Shown: one piece after another, positions 6,755 to 15,095 of the stretch
How positions within the stretch are numbered: position 1 is the stretch's first letter
How the letters are laid out: each line of letters starts with the position of its first letter
From: Streptomyces sp. NBC_00094
GTDB taxonomy: Bacteria > Actinomycetota > Actinomycetes > Streptomycetales > Streptomycetaceae
Reading direction: 5' to 3'
DNA: 64,000 nucleotides
Assembly: GCF_026343125.1 (NCBI RefSeq)
Contig: NZ_JAPEMB010000001.1
Span: 2,852,001-2,916,000, forward strand
Made by a program: the position numbers and the translations under genes
The notes under the pieces: generated by a model
Database searches by the model: none
What the model saw: the letters and a program-made list of their open reading frames with translations, nothing else
Told to the model about the DNA's origin: nothing

Positions 6755-9495
6755 GCGGATCCTCCTCCGATCAGGGTCAGGAAGGCGTCTTCCAGGCGCC
6801 GGTGCGGTCCGACCCCGGTCAGCGGTACGTCGAGCCGGACGAGGTCGCCGATGAGGGCGGTCGCGTCCGTGCCGTCGAGATGGACGAGGAGCCCGCCGTC
6901 CGTGCGGGCGGCCGAGCCGACGCCCGGGAGGGCGCCGATCTTCTCGACGAGCGGGTCGTCGACGTCCCCGGCCGTGGTCACGAGCAGGGTGGAACCGGAG
7001 CCGGTGATCTCGGCGACGGGTCCGGCCTGGACGAGCTGTCCCCGGTCCATGACGACGAGGTGGGTGCAGGACTGTTCGACCTCCGCCAGGAGGTGGCTGG
7101 AGACGATGACGGTCCGGCCCTCGGCCGCGTACCGGATCATCACCTCCCGCATCTCGCGGATCTGCGGCGGGTCGAGGCCGTTGGTCGGCTCGTCGAGGAT
7201 CAGCAGGTCCGGCAGGCCGAGCATGGCCTGCGCGATGGCGAGGCGCTGCCTCATGCCCTGCGAGTAGGTGCGTACGGCGCGTTCGAGGGCACCGCCCAGG
7301 TTCGCGATCCGCAGGGCCTCGTCGACGTGGGCGTCCTCGGCGGGGCGGCCGGTGGCCTTCCAGTACAGCTCCAGGTTCTCCCGGCCGGAGAGGTGCGGCA
7401 GGAAGCCGGCGCCCTCGACGAAGGCGCCGACCCGGGAGAGGACCGGGGCACCGGGGCGGATGGCCTGGCCGAAGACCCGGATCTCCCCCTCGTCGGGCCG
7501 GATGAGGCCCATCAGCATGCGCAGGGTGGTGGTCTTGCCCGCTCCGTTCGGTCCGAGGAGGCCGAGGACCTGGCCCTGTTCGACGCGGAAGGAGAGGTCC
7601 CGGACGCTGTACCTGTCGCCGCCCGCGTACTTCTTGGAGAGTCCGGTGATCTGGAGGGGTACGGAGGCGAGTTCCGGGTCCGGCGCGGGGGCGGCGGTCC
7701 GGCGGCGGGCCGTCAGCAGGAGGGCCGCGGCGGCGGCCAGGCCGAGGAGCGGCAGGCCCCAGACCCACCAGGGCAGGGCGGTGGCCTGGGTGTCGAGGCC
7801 GGGCGCGGTCGGGACGGTGAGGGGGCCCTCGACGGCGACGGTGTAGCCGGCGGGGACCGTCGGGGAGGCGTAGCCGAGGTCGGTGGCGGCGAGGACGAGC
7901 CGCAGCCGGTGCCCGGCCTCCACCTCGTGGTCGATCGCGGGCAGGGTCAGGGTGAGGCCACGGCCGGCCTTGGCGTCCTCGACGCGGACGGGGGTGACGA
8001 GCTGGGAGGGCAGCACCTGCTGCCGTCCGTCGGGCCCGACGTCGTACACCTTGGCGAAGAGGACGGCGGAGCCGTCGGCGGCGGTCGAGGTGACCTTGAC
8101 GCGGACGGTCGGGCTGCCGGTGATCCGGACGGCCCCGGTCAGCGGCTTCGCGTCGAAGCGGGCGTACTGGCCGGGGAAGTCGAGGGAGAGTCCGACGCCG
8201 AGGGAGGAGAGGCCGGAGAGGCCGCCGCCGAGGCCGGGGACGGCGGAGATGGCGGGCGGTGCGGCGCCGGCCGGGTTGGCGAAGGTCTGCGGCGGCCCGG
8301 AGAGGGCGAACGTGCCGGTGGCGGCGGTGAGGCCGGGGTAGCGGTCGGCGGTCGCGGCGCGCAGGGTGGCCTGTCCGTCGGTGGAGTCGACGCCGCCGGT
8401 GCGGCTGACGCGGAAGGCGGGGCCGGTGTCGACGGAGGTGTCGCGCTTCAGCCAGCGGTCGAACCAGGTGCTGATGCGGCGCTCGACGCGCTCGGTCTCG
8501 CGGTCGCCGCCGTCGTGACCGCCGGCGATCCAGTCGACGGCGACGGGGGCGCCGTTGGCGCCGAGGGTGCGGGCCATCGCGTCGGACTGGTCGAGGGTGA
8601 AGAGGGAGTCGGACTGGCCCTGGACGATGAGCGCGGGCACCTTGATGCGGGCGCCGACGGCGGAGGGACTGCGGGCTTCGAGGAGCGCGCGGGCGGCGGC
8701 GTCGGGCTTTCCGGCGACGGCGACGCGCTGGTAGAGGGAGCAGATGTCGGCGGTGAAGCGGCCGCAGCCGTTCGCCGGGGCCGCTGTCGCGGAGGCGGAG
8801 GGGGTCGTGGTCGTGGCCCCAGCCCCCTCAGCCCCAGTCGCAGCCCCAGTCCCAGTCCCAGTCCCGGTCGCAGCCGCAGCCGCAGCCGCGCCCTGCTGGT
8901 CCCCCGCCGAGAAGAAGATCCCCGCCCAGAGCTTCTTGAAGACGCCGTTCGGGAAGAGGGCGTCGGCGAGGTTCCAGTAGGTGATCTGGGGGGCGACGGC
9001 GTCGACGCGCGCGTCGTGTCCGGCGGCGAGCAGGGAGATCGCGCCGCCGTAGGAGGCGCCGGTGACGCCGACGCGCGGGTCTCCGGGCTTGTCGAGGAGC
9101 ACCTCGGGACGGGCCGCGAGCCAGTCGATCAGCTCCCGGACGTCCGCGACCTCGTGGTCGGGGTCGTTGAGTCCGATCTCGCCGGTGGAGGCGCCGAAAC
9201 CGCGGGCGGACCAGGTGAGGACGGCGTAGCCGTCGCGGGCGAGCTGTTCCGCCTGCGCCCGGACGTCGTTCTTGGAGCCGCCGAAGCCGTGACCGAGGAG
9301 GACGGCGGGGCGGCGCTCCCCACCGCCGCTCGTGAAGAACGAGGTGTCGAGCCGTACACCGTCGATGTCGAGCGCCTTGTCCGTGCGCTGCACGGGTGGC
9401 GGTTCGTCCGAGGCGACGGCGGTCCAAGTGCCGGCACCCGCGAGGACGGCGAGGACGGCGGTGACCGCGGCCCACCGGGGAAGTCGGAGTCGCAT
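6751..9495 (-). CDS. Secreted S15/CocE-type hydrolase fused to an ABC transporter ATPase
   Basis: A 914-aa chimera. Residues 1-29 are a signal peptide or N-terminal anchor. Residues about 40-350 form an alpha/beta hydrolase of the X-Pro dipeptidyl-peptidase (S15/CocE) type, with nucleophile elbow GASYGG (Ser148), a likely acid in QGQSDS (Asp296) and His327 in AGGHDGG. A low-complexity Ala/Gly/Thr insert interrupts it at about 203-240. Residues about 390-560 resemble the S15 C-terminal beta domain. A single membrane helix lies at about 575-595. Residues 613-914 form a complete ABC ATPase: Walker A GPNGAGKT, signature YSQGMRQRL, Walker B LLILDEPTNG, and the switch His in IVSSHLLAE. This predicts an external hydrolase tied to an internal motor. 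The permease overlaps downstream. Similar fusions occur in actinobacteria, but I know of no characterised function. Confidence 0.88.
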   Translation of the reverse strand: MRLRLPRWAAVTAVLAVLAGAGTWTAVASDEPPPVQRTDKALDIDGVRLDTSFFTSGGGERRPAVLLGHGFGGSKNDVRAQAEQLARDGYAVLTWSARGFGASTGEIGLNDPDHEVADVRELIDWLAARPEVLLDKPGDPRVGVTGASYGGAISLLAAGHDARVDAVAPQITYWNLADALFPNGVFKKLWAGIFFSAGDQQGAAAAAAATGTGTGTGAATGAEGAGATTTTPSASATAAPANGCGRFTADICSLYQRVAVAGKPDAAARALLEARSPSAVGARIKVPALIVQGQSDSLFTLDQSDAMARTLGANGAPVAVDWIAGGHDGGDRETERVERRISTWFDRWLKRDTSVDTGPAFRVSRTGGVDSTDGQATLRAATADRYPGLTAATGTFALSGPPQTFANPAGAAPPAISAVPGLGGGLSGLSSLGVGLSLDFPGQYARFDAKPLTGAVRITGSPTVRVKVTSTAADGSAVLFAKVYDVGPDGRQQVLPSQLVTPVRVEDAKAGRGLTLTLPAIDHEVEAGHRLRLVLAATDLGYASPTVPAGYTVAVEGPLTVPTAPGLDTQATALPWWVWGLPLLGLAAAAALLLTARRRTAAPAPDPELASVPLQITGLSKKYAGGDRYSVRDLSFRVEQGQVLGLLGPNGAGKTTTLRMLMGLIRPDEGEIRVFGQAIRPGAPVLSRVGAFVEGAGFLPHLSGRENLELYWKATGRPAEDAHVDEALRIANLGGALERAVRTYSQGMRQRLAIAQAMLGLPDLLILDEPTNGLDPPQIREMREVMIRYAAEGRTVIVSSHLLAEVEQSCTHLVVMDRGQLVQAGPVAEITGSGSTLLVTTAGDVDDPLVEKIGALPGVGSAARTDGGLLVHLDGTDATALIGDLVRLDVPLTGVGPHRRLEDAFLTLIGGGSA
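8818..8892. repeat. In-frame low-complexity CAGCCC/CAGTCC repeat within the hydrolase domain
   Basis: A run of 6-bp units (ccagtc, then cagccg) encodes the alternating Gly/Thr and poly-Ala stretch at residues about 203-230 of the hydrolase-ATPase fusion. It looks like slippage-generated DNA inside a surface loop of the hydrolase fold and would be expected to vary in length between strains. Confidence 0.7.
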
Positions 9496-9727
9496 GGGTC
9501 GAGCCTAGGCGGCCTCGCTGTGCGGCACGGCTGCCCGGAGGGGGAGGCGTCCGACCTCCTGGAGTCGTACGGGCGGCCGTCGCGTACACCCGACGCGGTA
9601 TGCGCGGGTCGCCCCGCGCCCAAGACGCCCCCCCGGTACGGGCGCATGAGGACGGCCCCCGGGGCGCGGTGTCGTGCGCGCTCCGGGGGCCGTACTCGGT
9701 CAGGGCGGTGTCAGTGGTGCAGTGGTG

Positions 9728-11239
9728 TCAGTGGTTGCGGGGGAAGCCCAGGTCCACGCCCGACGGGGCGTCGGACGGGTCCGGCCAGCGGGTGGTGACG
9801 ACCTTGCCGCGCGTGTAGAAGTGCACGCCGTCGTTGCCGTAGATGTGGTGGTCGCCGAAGAGCGAGTCCTTCCAGCCACCGAAGGAGTGGTAGCCCACCG
9901 GCACCGGGATCGGCACGTTGACGCCGACCATGCCGGCCTCGACCTCCATCTGGAAGCGGCGGGCCGCACCGCCGTCACGGGTGAAGATCGCGGTGCCGTT
10001 GCCGAAGCGCGAGCCGTTGATGAGGGCGAGGCCCTCCTCGTACGTCTCGGCGCGCAGCACGCAGAGCACCGGGCCGAAGATCTCGTCCTGGTAGGCCGCG
10101 GCCGTGGTCGGCACGTGGTCCAGGAGGGACAGGCCGATCCAGTGACCGTCCTCGTGGCCCTCGACCGTGTAGCCGGTCCCGTCGAGGACGACCTCGCAGC
10201 CCTCGGCCGCCGCGCCGGTGACGTAGGAGGCCACCTTGTCGCGGTGGACGGCCGTGATGAGCGGGCCCATCTCGGAGGTCGGGTCGTTGCCGGGGCCGAT
10301 CTTGATCTTCTCGGCGCGCTCGCGGATCTTGTCGACGAGCTGGTCGCCGATGGAGCCGACGGCGACGACCGCCGAGATCGCCATGCAGCGCTCGCCGGCG
10401 GAGCCGTACGCCGCCGAGACGGCCGCGTCGGCGGCCGCGTCGAGGTCGGCGTCCGGGAGGACCAGCATGTGGTTCTTCGCGCCGCCGAGCGCCTGGACGC
10501 GCTTGCCGTTGGCGGAGGCGGTGGTGTGGATGTGGCGGGCGATCGGGGTCGAGCCCACGAAGGAGATCGCGGCGACGTCCGGGTGCTCCAGGAGGCGGTC
10601 CACGGAGACCTTGTCGCCGTTCAGGACGTTGAAGACACCGTCCGGGAGACCCGCCTCGGCGAGCAGCTCGGCGATCTTCAGGGCCGGCGACGGGTCCTTC
10701 TCGCTCGGCTTGAGGATGAAGGTGTTGCCGGTCGCGATGGCGATCGGGAACATCCACATCGGCACCATGGCCGGGAAGTTGAAGGGCGTGATGCCCGCGA
10801 CGACGCCGACGGGCTGGCGGATCGAGGCCACGTCCACGCGGTTCGAGACCTGGGTGGAGAGCTCGCCCTTGAGCTGGACGGTGATGCCGCAGGCCAGGTC
10901 GACGATCTCCAGACCGCGGGCGACCTCGCCGAGCGCGTCCGAGTGGACCTTGCCGTGCTCGGCGACGATCAGCTCGGCGATCGCGTCGCGGTTGGCGTCG
11001 AGCAGCGCGCGGAACTTGAAGAGGATCGTGGTGCGCTGCGCGAGGGACGAGGTGCCCCAGGTCGCGAAGGCGTCCTTGGCGGCGGCGACGGCGGCGTCCA
11101 CCTCCTCGACGGAGGCGAGCGCGACACGGGTGGTCACGGCGCCGGTGGCCGGGTCGGTGACGGGGCCCCAGTTGCCCGACGTGCCCTCGACGGCCTTGCC
11201 ACCGATCCAGTGGTCGACGGTCTTGACGGTGTTCGTCAT
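9728..11239 (-). CDS. iolA: Methylmalonate-semialdehyde dehydrogenase (CoA-acylating)
   Basis: A 503-aa aldehyde dehydrogenase of the MmsA/IolA type. It oxidises malonate semialdehyde or methylmalonate semialdehyde with NAD and CoA to acetyl-CoA or propionyl-CoA, releasing CO2. Visible motifs are the cofactor-binding ITPFNFPAMVPMWMFP, the KPSEKDPS segment, and the catalytic Cys in SAGERCMAISAVV. The C-terminal region (FGNGTAIFTRDGGAARRFQM) is also typical. The length matches the family. The ATG at 11239 is chosen because it begins the conserved MTNTVKTVDHWIGGK segment. It is the last gene of the iolC-B-D-A operon, 14 bp after iolD. MmsA also serves valine degradation, so either name may apply. 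Confidence 0.93.
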   Translation of the reverse strand: MTNTVKTVDHWIGGKAVEGTSGNWGPVTDPATGAVTTRVALASVEEVDAAVAAAKDAFATWGTSSLAQRTTILFKFRALLDANRDAIAELIVAEHGKVHSDALGEVARGLEIVDLACGITVQLKGELSTQVSNRVDVASIRQPVGVVAGITPFNFPAMVPMWMFPIAIATGNTFILKPSEKDPSPALKIAELLAEAGLPDGVFNVLNGDKVSVDRLLEHPDVAAISFVGSTPIARHIHTTASANGKRVQALGGAKNHMLVLPDADLDAAADAAVSAAYGSAGERCMAISAVVAVGSIGDQLVDKIRERAEKIKIGPGNDPTSEMGPLITAVHRDKVASYVTGAAAEGCEVVLDGTGYTVEGHEDGHWIGLSLLDHVPTTAAAYQDEIFGPVLCVLRAETYEEGLALINGSRFGNGTAIFTRDGGAARRFQMEVEAGMVGVNVPIPVPVGYHSFGGWKDSLFGDHHIYGNDGVHFYTRGKVVTTRWPDPSDAPSGVDLGFPRNH

Positions 11240-11253
11240 GACGAAATGCTCCT

Positions 11254-13125
11254 TCAGAGATGGCGGCGTCGGGCGGTGACGTGCCGGTCGTACTCCTCGC
11301 GGGCCTTGACCGCCGACGGGCGGGTCGACGTCGCGGCCACGGGCACATCCCACCATGCCTGGGCCGGGGGCGGGCCCGACACTGTGTCTGCCGTTTCGGT
11401 CTCGACGTAGACACATGTGGGAACCGTCGCGATCCGCGCCTCCGCGAGGGCTTCCCGCAGGTCACGCACGGTACGTGGGCGTAGCACGCACATACCGAGG
11501 GAGGCGGCGTTGGCTCCGAGGTCGACCGGGAGCGGCGCGCCGGTGAAACCGCCCGCCGCGTCCCGGTGGCGGTAGTCGGTGCCGTAGCGCTCGGCGCCGA
11601 CCGCCTCCGAGAGACCGCCGATGGAGGCGTAGCCGTGGTTCTGCAGGACGATCAGCCGGAGGGGCAGGCGCTCCTGCACGGCGGTGACGATTTCGGTGGG
11701 GTTCATCAGGTACGTACCGTCGCCGACGAGCGCCCAGACGGGCCGGCCGGGCGCGGCGAGCAGGACGCCGATGGCCGCGGGGATCTCGTAACCCATGCAG
11801 GAGTAGCCGTACTCGACGTGGTACTGGTCCGTGGAGCGGGTGCGCCAGAGCTTGTGGAGGTCGCCGGGGAGCGAGCCCGCGGCGTTGATCAGGATGTCGC
11901 TGCCGTCGACCAGAGTGTCGAGTACGCCGAGGACCTGGGCCTGGGTGGGCCGGGCGTCCTCGTCGGGGACGGCGTAGGCCGCGTCGACGCGGGTCTGCCA
12001 GCGGAGCCTCTCCTCGGCGTACTCGTGCACGTAGTGCGCGGCGACGTGGTGCGGCTCCAGGAGCGTGTGGAGTTGTTCCAGGCCTTCGCGGGCGTCCGCC
12101 ACGAGCGGGAGCGCGGCCATCTTGTGGGAGTCGAAGGCGGCGATGTTGAGGTTGACGAACCGTACGGAGGGGTGACCGAAGAGCGTTCCGGAGGCGGTGG
12201 TGAAGTCGGTCCAGCGGGTGCCGACGCCGATGACCACGTCGGCGGTGCGGGCCAGGTGGTCGGCGACGGCGGTGCCGGTGTGGCCGATGCCGCCGACGTC
12301 CTGGGGGTGACCGTGCGGCAGGACCCCCTTGCCGGCCTGGGTGAAGGCGACCGGGATGCCGGTCAGCGCGGCGAAGTCGTGGAGCACCTCCTCGGCCCCG
12401 CTGTACCGGACGCCGCCGCCGGCGACGATCAGCGGACGGGTGGCCTGACCGATCGCCGCGACCGCCGCGTCCAGTTCGTCCTCGTCCGGGGAGGGGCGGC
12501 GGACCCGCCAGACCCGCTCGGCGAAGAACTCCGCCGGCCAGTCGTACGCCTCCGCCTGGACGTCCTGGGGAAGGGAGAGGGTGACGGCGCCGGTCTCCAC
12601 GGGGTCGGTGAGGACCCGCATGGCGGCGAGGGCGGCCGGGATCAGCGCCTCGGGGCGGCCGATCCGGTCGAAGTAGCGGGAGACGGGCCGCAGGCAGTCG
12701 TTGACCGACACGTCGCCGGCGTACGGGAGTTGGAGCTGCTGGAGCACGGGGTCGGCGGGGCGGGTGGCGAAGGTGTCGCCGGGGAGGAGCAGGACCGGCA
12801 GGTGGTTGATCGTGGCGAGGGCGGCGCCGGTGACGAGGTTGGTGGCGCCGGGGCCGATGGAGGTGGTGACGGCGTGCGCGGAGAGCCGGTTCGACTGGCG
12901 GGCGTAGCCGACGGCGGCGTGGACCATGGCCTGTTCGTTACGGCCCTGGTGGAAGGGCATCGACTCGGCCTCTTCGACCAGCGCCTGGCCGATCCCGGCG
13001 ACGTTCCCGTGGCCGAAGACGCCCCAGGTGGCGGCGATCAGCCGCTGCCGGGCCCCGTCGCGCTCCGTGTACTGGGCGGCGAGGAAGCGGACGAGCGCCT
13101 GGGCGACGGTCAGCCGGATGGTCAT
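11254..13125 (-). CDS. iolD: 3D-(3,5/4)-trihydroxycyclohexane-1,2-dione acylhydrolase
   Basis: A 623-aa thiamine-diphosphate enzyme that opens the ring of trihydroxycyclohexane-1,2-dione to 5-deoxy-glucuronate in myo-inositol catabolism. The three-domain acetolactate-synthase fold is complete. The Pyr domain holds GVFGHGNVAGIGQALVEEAE, the middle domain runs around RPLIVAGGGVRYSGAEEVLH, and the PP domain holds the diphosphate motif beginning VGDGTYLMNPTEIVTA and ending in the QNHGYASIGG segment. GHGNVAG and the MNPTEIVTA stretch are specific to IolD. The ATG at 13125 overlaps the end of iolB by four bases, which decides the start against the longer in-frame option. Both operon neighbours act in the same pathway. 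Confidence 0.94.
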   Translation of the reverse strand: MTIRLTVAQALVRFLAAQYTERDGARQRLIAATWGVFGHGNVAGIGQALVEEAESMPFHQGRNEQAMVHAAVGYARQSNRLSAHAVTTSIGPGATNLVTGAALATINHLPVLLLPGDTFATRPADPVLQQLQLPYAGDVSVNDCLRPVSRYFDRIGRPEALIPAALAAMRVLTDPVETGAVTLSLPQDVQAEAYDWPAEFFAERVWRVRRPSPDEDELDAAVAAIGQATRPLIVAGGGVRYSGAEEVLHDFAALTGIPVAFTQAGKGVLPHGHPQDVGGIGHTGTAVADHLARTADVVIGVGTRWTDFTTASGTLFGHPSVRFVNLNIAAFDSHKMAALPLVADAREGLEQLHTLLEPHHVAAHYVHEYAEERLRWQTRVDAAYAVPDEDARPTQAQVLGVLDTLVDGSDILINAAGSLPGDLHKLWRTRSTDQYHVEYGYSCMGYEIPAAIGVLLAAPGRPVWALVGDGTYLMNPTEIVTAVQERLPLRLIVLQNHGYASIGGLSEAVGAERYGTDYRHRDAAGGFTGAPLPVDLGANAASLGMCVLRPRTVRDLREALAEARIATVPTCVYVETETADTVSGPPPAQAWWDVPVAATSTRPSAVKAREEYDRHVTARRRHL

Positions 13126-13976
13126 GCGTATCCCTCCGTGTGGTCCGGGTGGAAGGAGATCTTCCACTCCCGCTCCGCTCCGGGGCCCGCCATGACGTTG
13201 AGGTAGTAGAGGTCGTGACCCGGCTGGGCGATCGACGGCCCGTGCCAGCCGTCCGGTACGAGGACGGCGTCGCCGTCCCTGACCTCGGCGAGGAGCTCGG
13301 CGCCGCCGGGTCTGGAGGGCGAGATCCGCTGGTAGGCGAGGCCGTGCGGGCCGGCGATCTCGTAGTAGTAGATCTCCTCCAGGACGGATTCGGCGCCCGG
13401 GCGGTGCTCGTCGTGCTTGTGCGGCGGGTAGGAGGACCAGTTGCCGCCGGGGGTGACGACCTCGACGGCGATCAGCCGGTCGCAGTCGAAGCCGTGTCCG
13501 TCATCGCCTCCGGCGGGGGCGGCCGCGGCGAAGTTCCGCACCTGGCGGGTGCGGTTGCCGCTGCCCCGTGTCTCGACGGGAACCTCCGGCGCGGGGCCGT
13601 AGCGGGCGGGGAGTCGTCGCTCGCACTTCGCTCCTGCCAAAGCGAAGCGGCCTCCCGCGCCGGAGGCGATCTGGGCGTGGGTGTCGCGCGGTACGTAGGC
13701 GAAGTCGGTCACTCCCGCGAACACGCTGTCGCGGCCCAGGAGTTCGATTACTTCGCCGTCGACGCGCACGCTACAGGCACCGGCGAGGGGAAGCACGACC
13801 CATTCGGAATCCCCGCTCTCGAAGAGGTGGATCTCGCCCGGTCCGAGGGCGAGGACCCGGAGGGCGGAATGCTCCCAGCCGGCCGTGCCGGGGTCGATGC
13901 GGAGCGCGTAGGGCCCCCGGGCGGTGGACCCGGCGGGCAGGTGGAGACGCTCGGGGCGAGCGAGGGCGGGGTTCAT
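13122..13976 (-). CDS. iolB: 5-deoxy-glucuronate isomerase
   Basis: A 284-aa bicupin that converts 5-deoxy-D-glucuronate to 5-dehydro-2-deoxy-D-gluconate. The C-terminal half contains the expected metal-site and substrate elements: NWSSYPPHKHDEHRPGAES, the LEEIYYYEIAGPHGLAYQR stretch, and the DAVLVPDGWHGPSIAQPGHD segment. Length matches the family (about 270-300). It is located between iolC (10-bp gap) and iolD (4-bp overlap), so translational coupling is likely. Cytoplasmic. Confidence 0.93.
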   Translation of the reverse strand: MNPALARPERLHLPAGSTARGPYALRIDPGTAGWEHSALRVLALGPGEIHLFESGDSEWVVLPLAGACSVRVDGEVIELLGRDSVFAGVTDFAYVPRDTHAQIASGAGGRFALAGAKCERRLPARYGPAPEVPVETRGSGNRTRQVRNFAAAAPAGGDDGHGFDCDRLIAVEVVTPGGNWSSYPPHKHDEHRPGAESVLEEIYYYEIAGPHGLAYQRISPSRPGGAELLAEVRDGDAVLVPDGWHGPSIAQPGHDLYYLNVMAGPGAEREWKISFHPDHTEGYA

Positions 13977-13986
13977 GACCGGATCC

Positions 13987-14964
13987 CTACCCCTTCTCCG
14001 GGATCGTTCCCGTGCCCGCCGCGAGCGCCTCGGCGATCTCCTCCGCGTACGGCATGGAGGACGAGCAGGCGAGGCGGCCCGCGACGATCGCGCCGGCGGC
14101 GTTGGCGTGGCGCAGGGTCCGTTCCAGGTCGTGGCCGGCGAGGAGGCCGTGGACGAGCGCCCCGCCGAACGCGTCGCCCGCGCCCAGCCCGTTGACGACC
14201 TCCACCGGCAGCGGCGGCACCTCGACGGCGGTGCCGTCGGCGGCGAGCGCGAGGACGCCCTCGGGGCCCCGCTTGACGACGGCCAGCCGGACCGCGCCGG
14301 TGGCGAGCAGGGCGCGGGCGGCGGCGTACGGCTCGCGCTCCCCCGTCGCGACCTCGCACTCGTCGAGGTTGCCGACGGCGACGGTCGCGTGGCGCAGGGC
14401 CTCGGCGTAGTACGGGCGGGCCTCGGCCGGGTCCGTCCAGAACGCGGGCCGCCAGTCCAGATCGAGGACGGTCACCTCCCGGCCGGCCCGGGCGCGCAGC
14501 GCCTCCAGGGTGGCGGAGCGGCTCGGTTCGGCGCACAGGCCGGTGCCGGTCACCCAGAGGACCCGGGCGGCGCGGATCGCGTCGAGGTCGAGCTCGTGGG
14601 GGTGGATCTCCAGGTCGGGGGCCTTGGGGCGGCGGTAGAAGTAGAGCGGGAAGTCGTCGGGCGGGAAGAGCTCGCAGAAGGTGACGGGGGTCGGGTAGGC
14701 GGCGACCTCGGTCACCCAGCGGTCGTCCACGCCGAAGCCCTTGAGGTCGCGGTGGAGGGCGGCGCCGAAGGGGTCGGCCCCGGTGCGGGAGACGAGCGCG
14801 GTACGGCGGCCGAGGCGGGCTGCGGCGACGGCGACGTTGGCCGGGGAGCCGCCCAGGAACCTGCGATACGTCTCGACGTGGTCGAGCCCGACGCCGCTCT
14901 GGAGCGGGTACAGGTCCACGCCGAGGCGCCCCATGGTGATCAGGTCGTACGGCTCCGTCTCCAC
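13987..14964 (-). CDS. iolC: 5-dehydro-2-deoxygluconokinase (PfkB family)
   Basis: A 325-aa ribokinase-type sugar kinase that phosphorylates 5-dehydro-2-deoxy-D-gluconate using ATP. The N-terminus MGRLGVDLYPLQSGVGLDHV and the GGSPANVAVAAARLG motif are diagnostic for IolC. The catalytic PfkB signature appears as VNGLGAGDAFGGALVHG, with Asp as the base. It lacks the C-terminal DUF2090 aldolase-like extension found in some actinobacterial IolC proteins, so the IolJ step must be encoded elsewhere. It is the first gene of the iol operon. The minus-strand promoter TTGACA/TAGACC lies about 30-60 bp upstream. Confidence 0.92.
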   Translation of the reverse strand: METEPYDLITMGRLGVDLYPLQSGVGLDHVETYRRFLGGSPANVAVAAARLGRRTALVSRTGADPFGAALHRDLKGFGVDDRWVTEVAAYPTPVTFCELFPPDDFPLYFYRRPKAPDLEIHPHELDLDAIRAARVLWVTGTGLCAEPSRSATLEALRARAGREVTVLDLDWRPAFWTDPAEARPYYAEALRHATVAVGNLDECEVATGEREPYAAARALLATGAVRLAVVKRGPEGVLALAADGTAVEVPPLPVEVVNGLGAGDAFGGALVHGLLAGHDLERTLRHANAAGAIVAGRLACSSSMPYAEEIAEALAAGTGTIPEKG

Positions 14965-14995
14965 GCGCCACCTTTCGCCTCCGGCCCCGCTCCCA

Positions 14996-15041
14996 GGTCT
15001 AGTCGTCCGCCCGAAGGCGTGTCAACGACATGTCCGGACAT
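14996..15041 (-). promoter_or_regulatory. iolC promoter with adjacent palindromic operator
   Basis: On the minus strand a TTGACA -35 box (15020-15025) is followed after 18 bp by a TAGACC -10-like box (14996-15001). Immediately upstream is a perfect 12-bp palindrome ATGTCCGGACAT (15030-15041), with a further partial copy (TTCGGAC) to its right. The site lies between iolC and the divergent iolE-like gene, so one regulator, perhaps of the GntR class, could control both. No such regulator gene is in the window. Confidence 0.55.
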
Positions 15042-15095
15042 TCGGACGCCCCGCCCGCTTGACGCTGCTCTCGGGCCCCGGCCAAGGTGGCTGGC

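Noticed and set aside
6802..9798. 998-codon plus-strand open frame
   Set aside because: Shadow of the hydrolase-ATPase fusion on the other strand; no domain, and repetitive Gly/Glu/Asp content.
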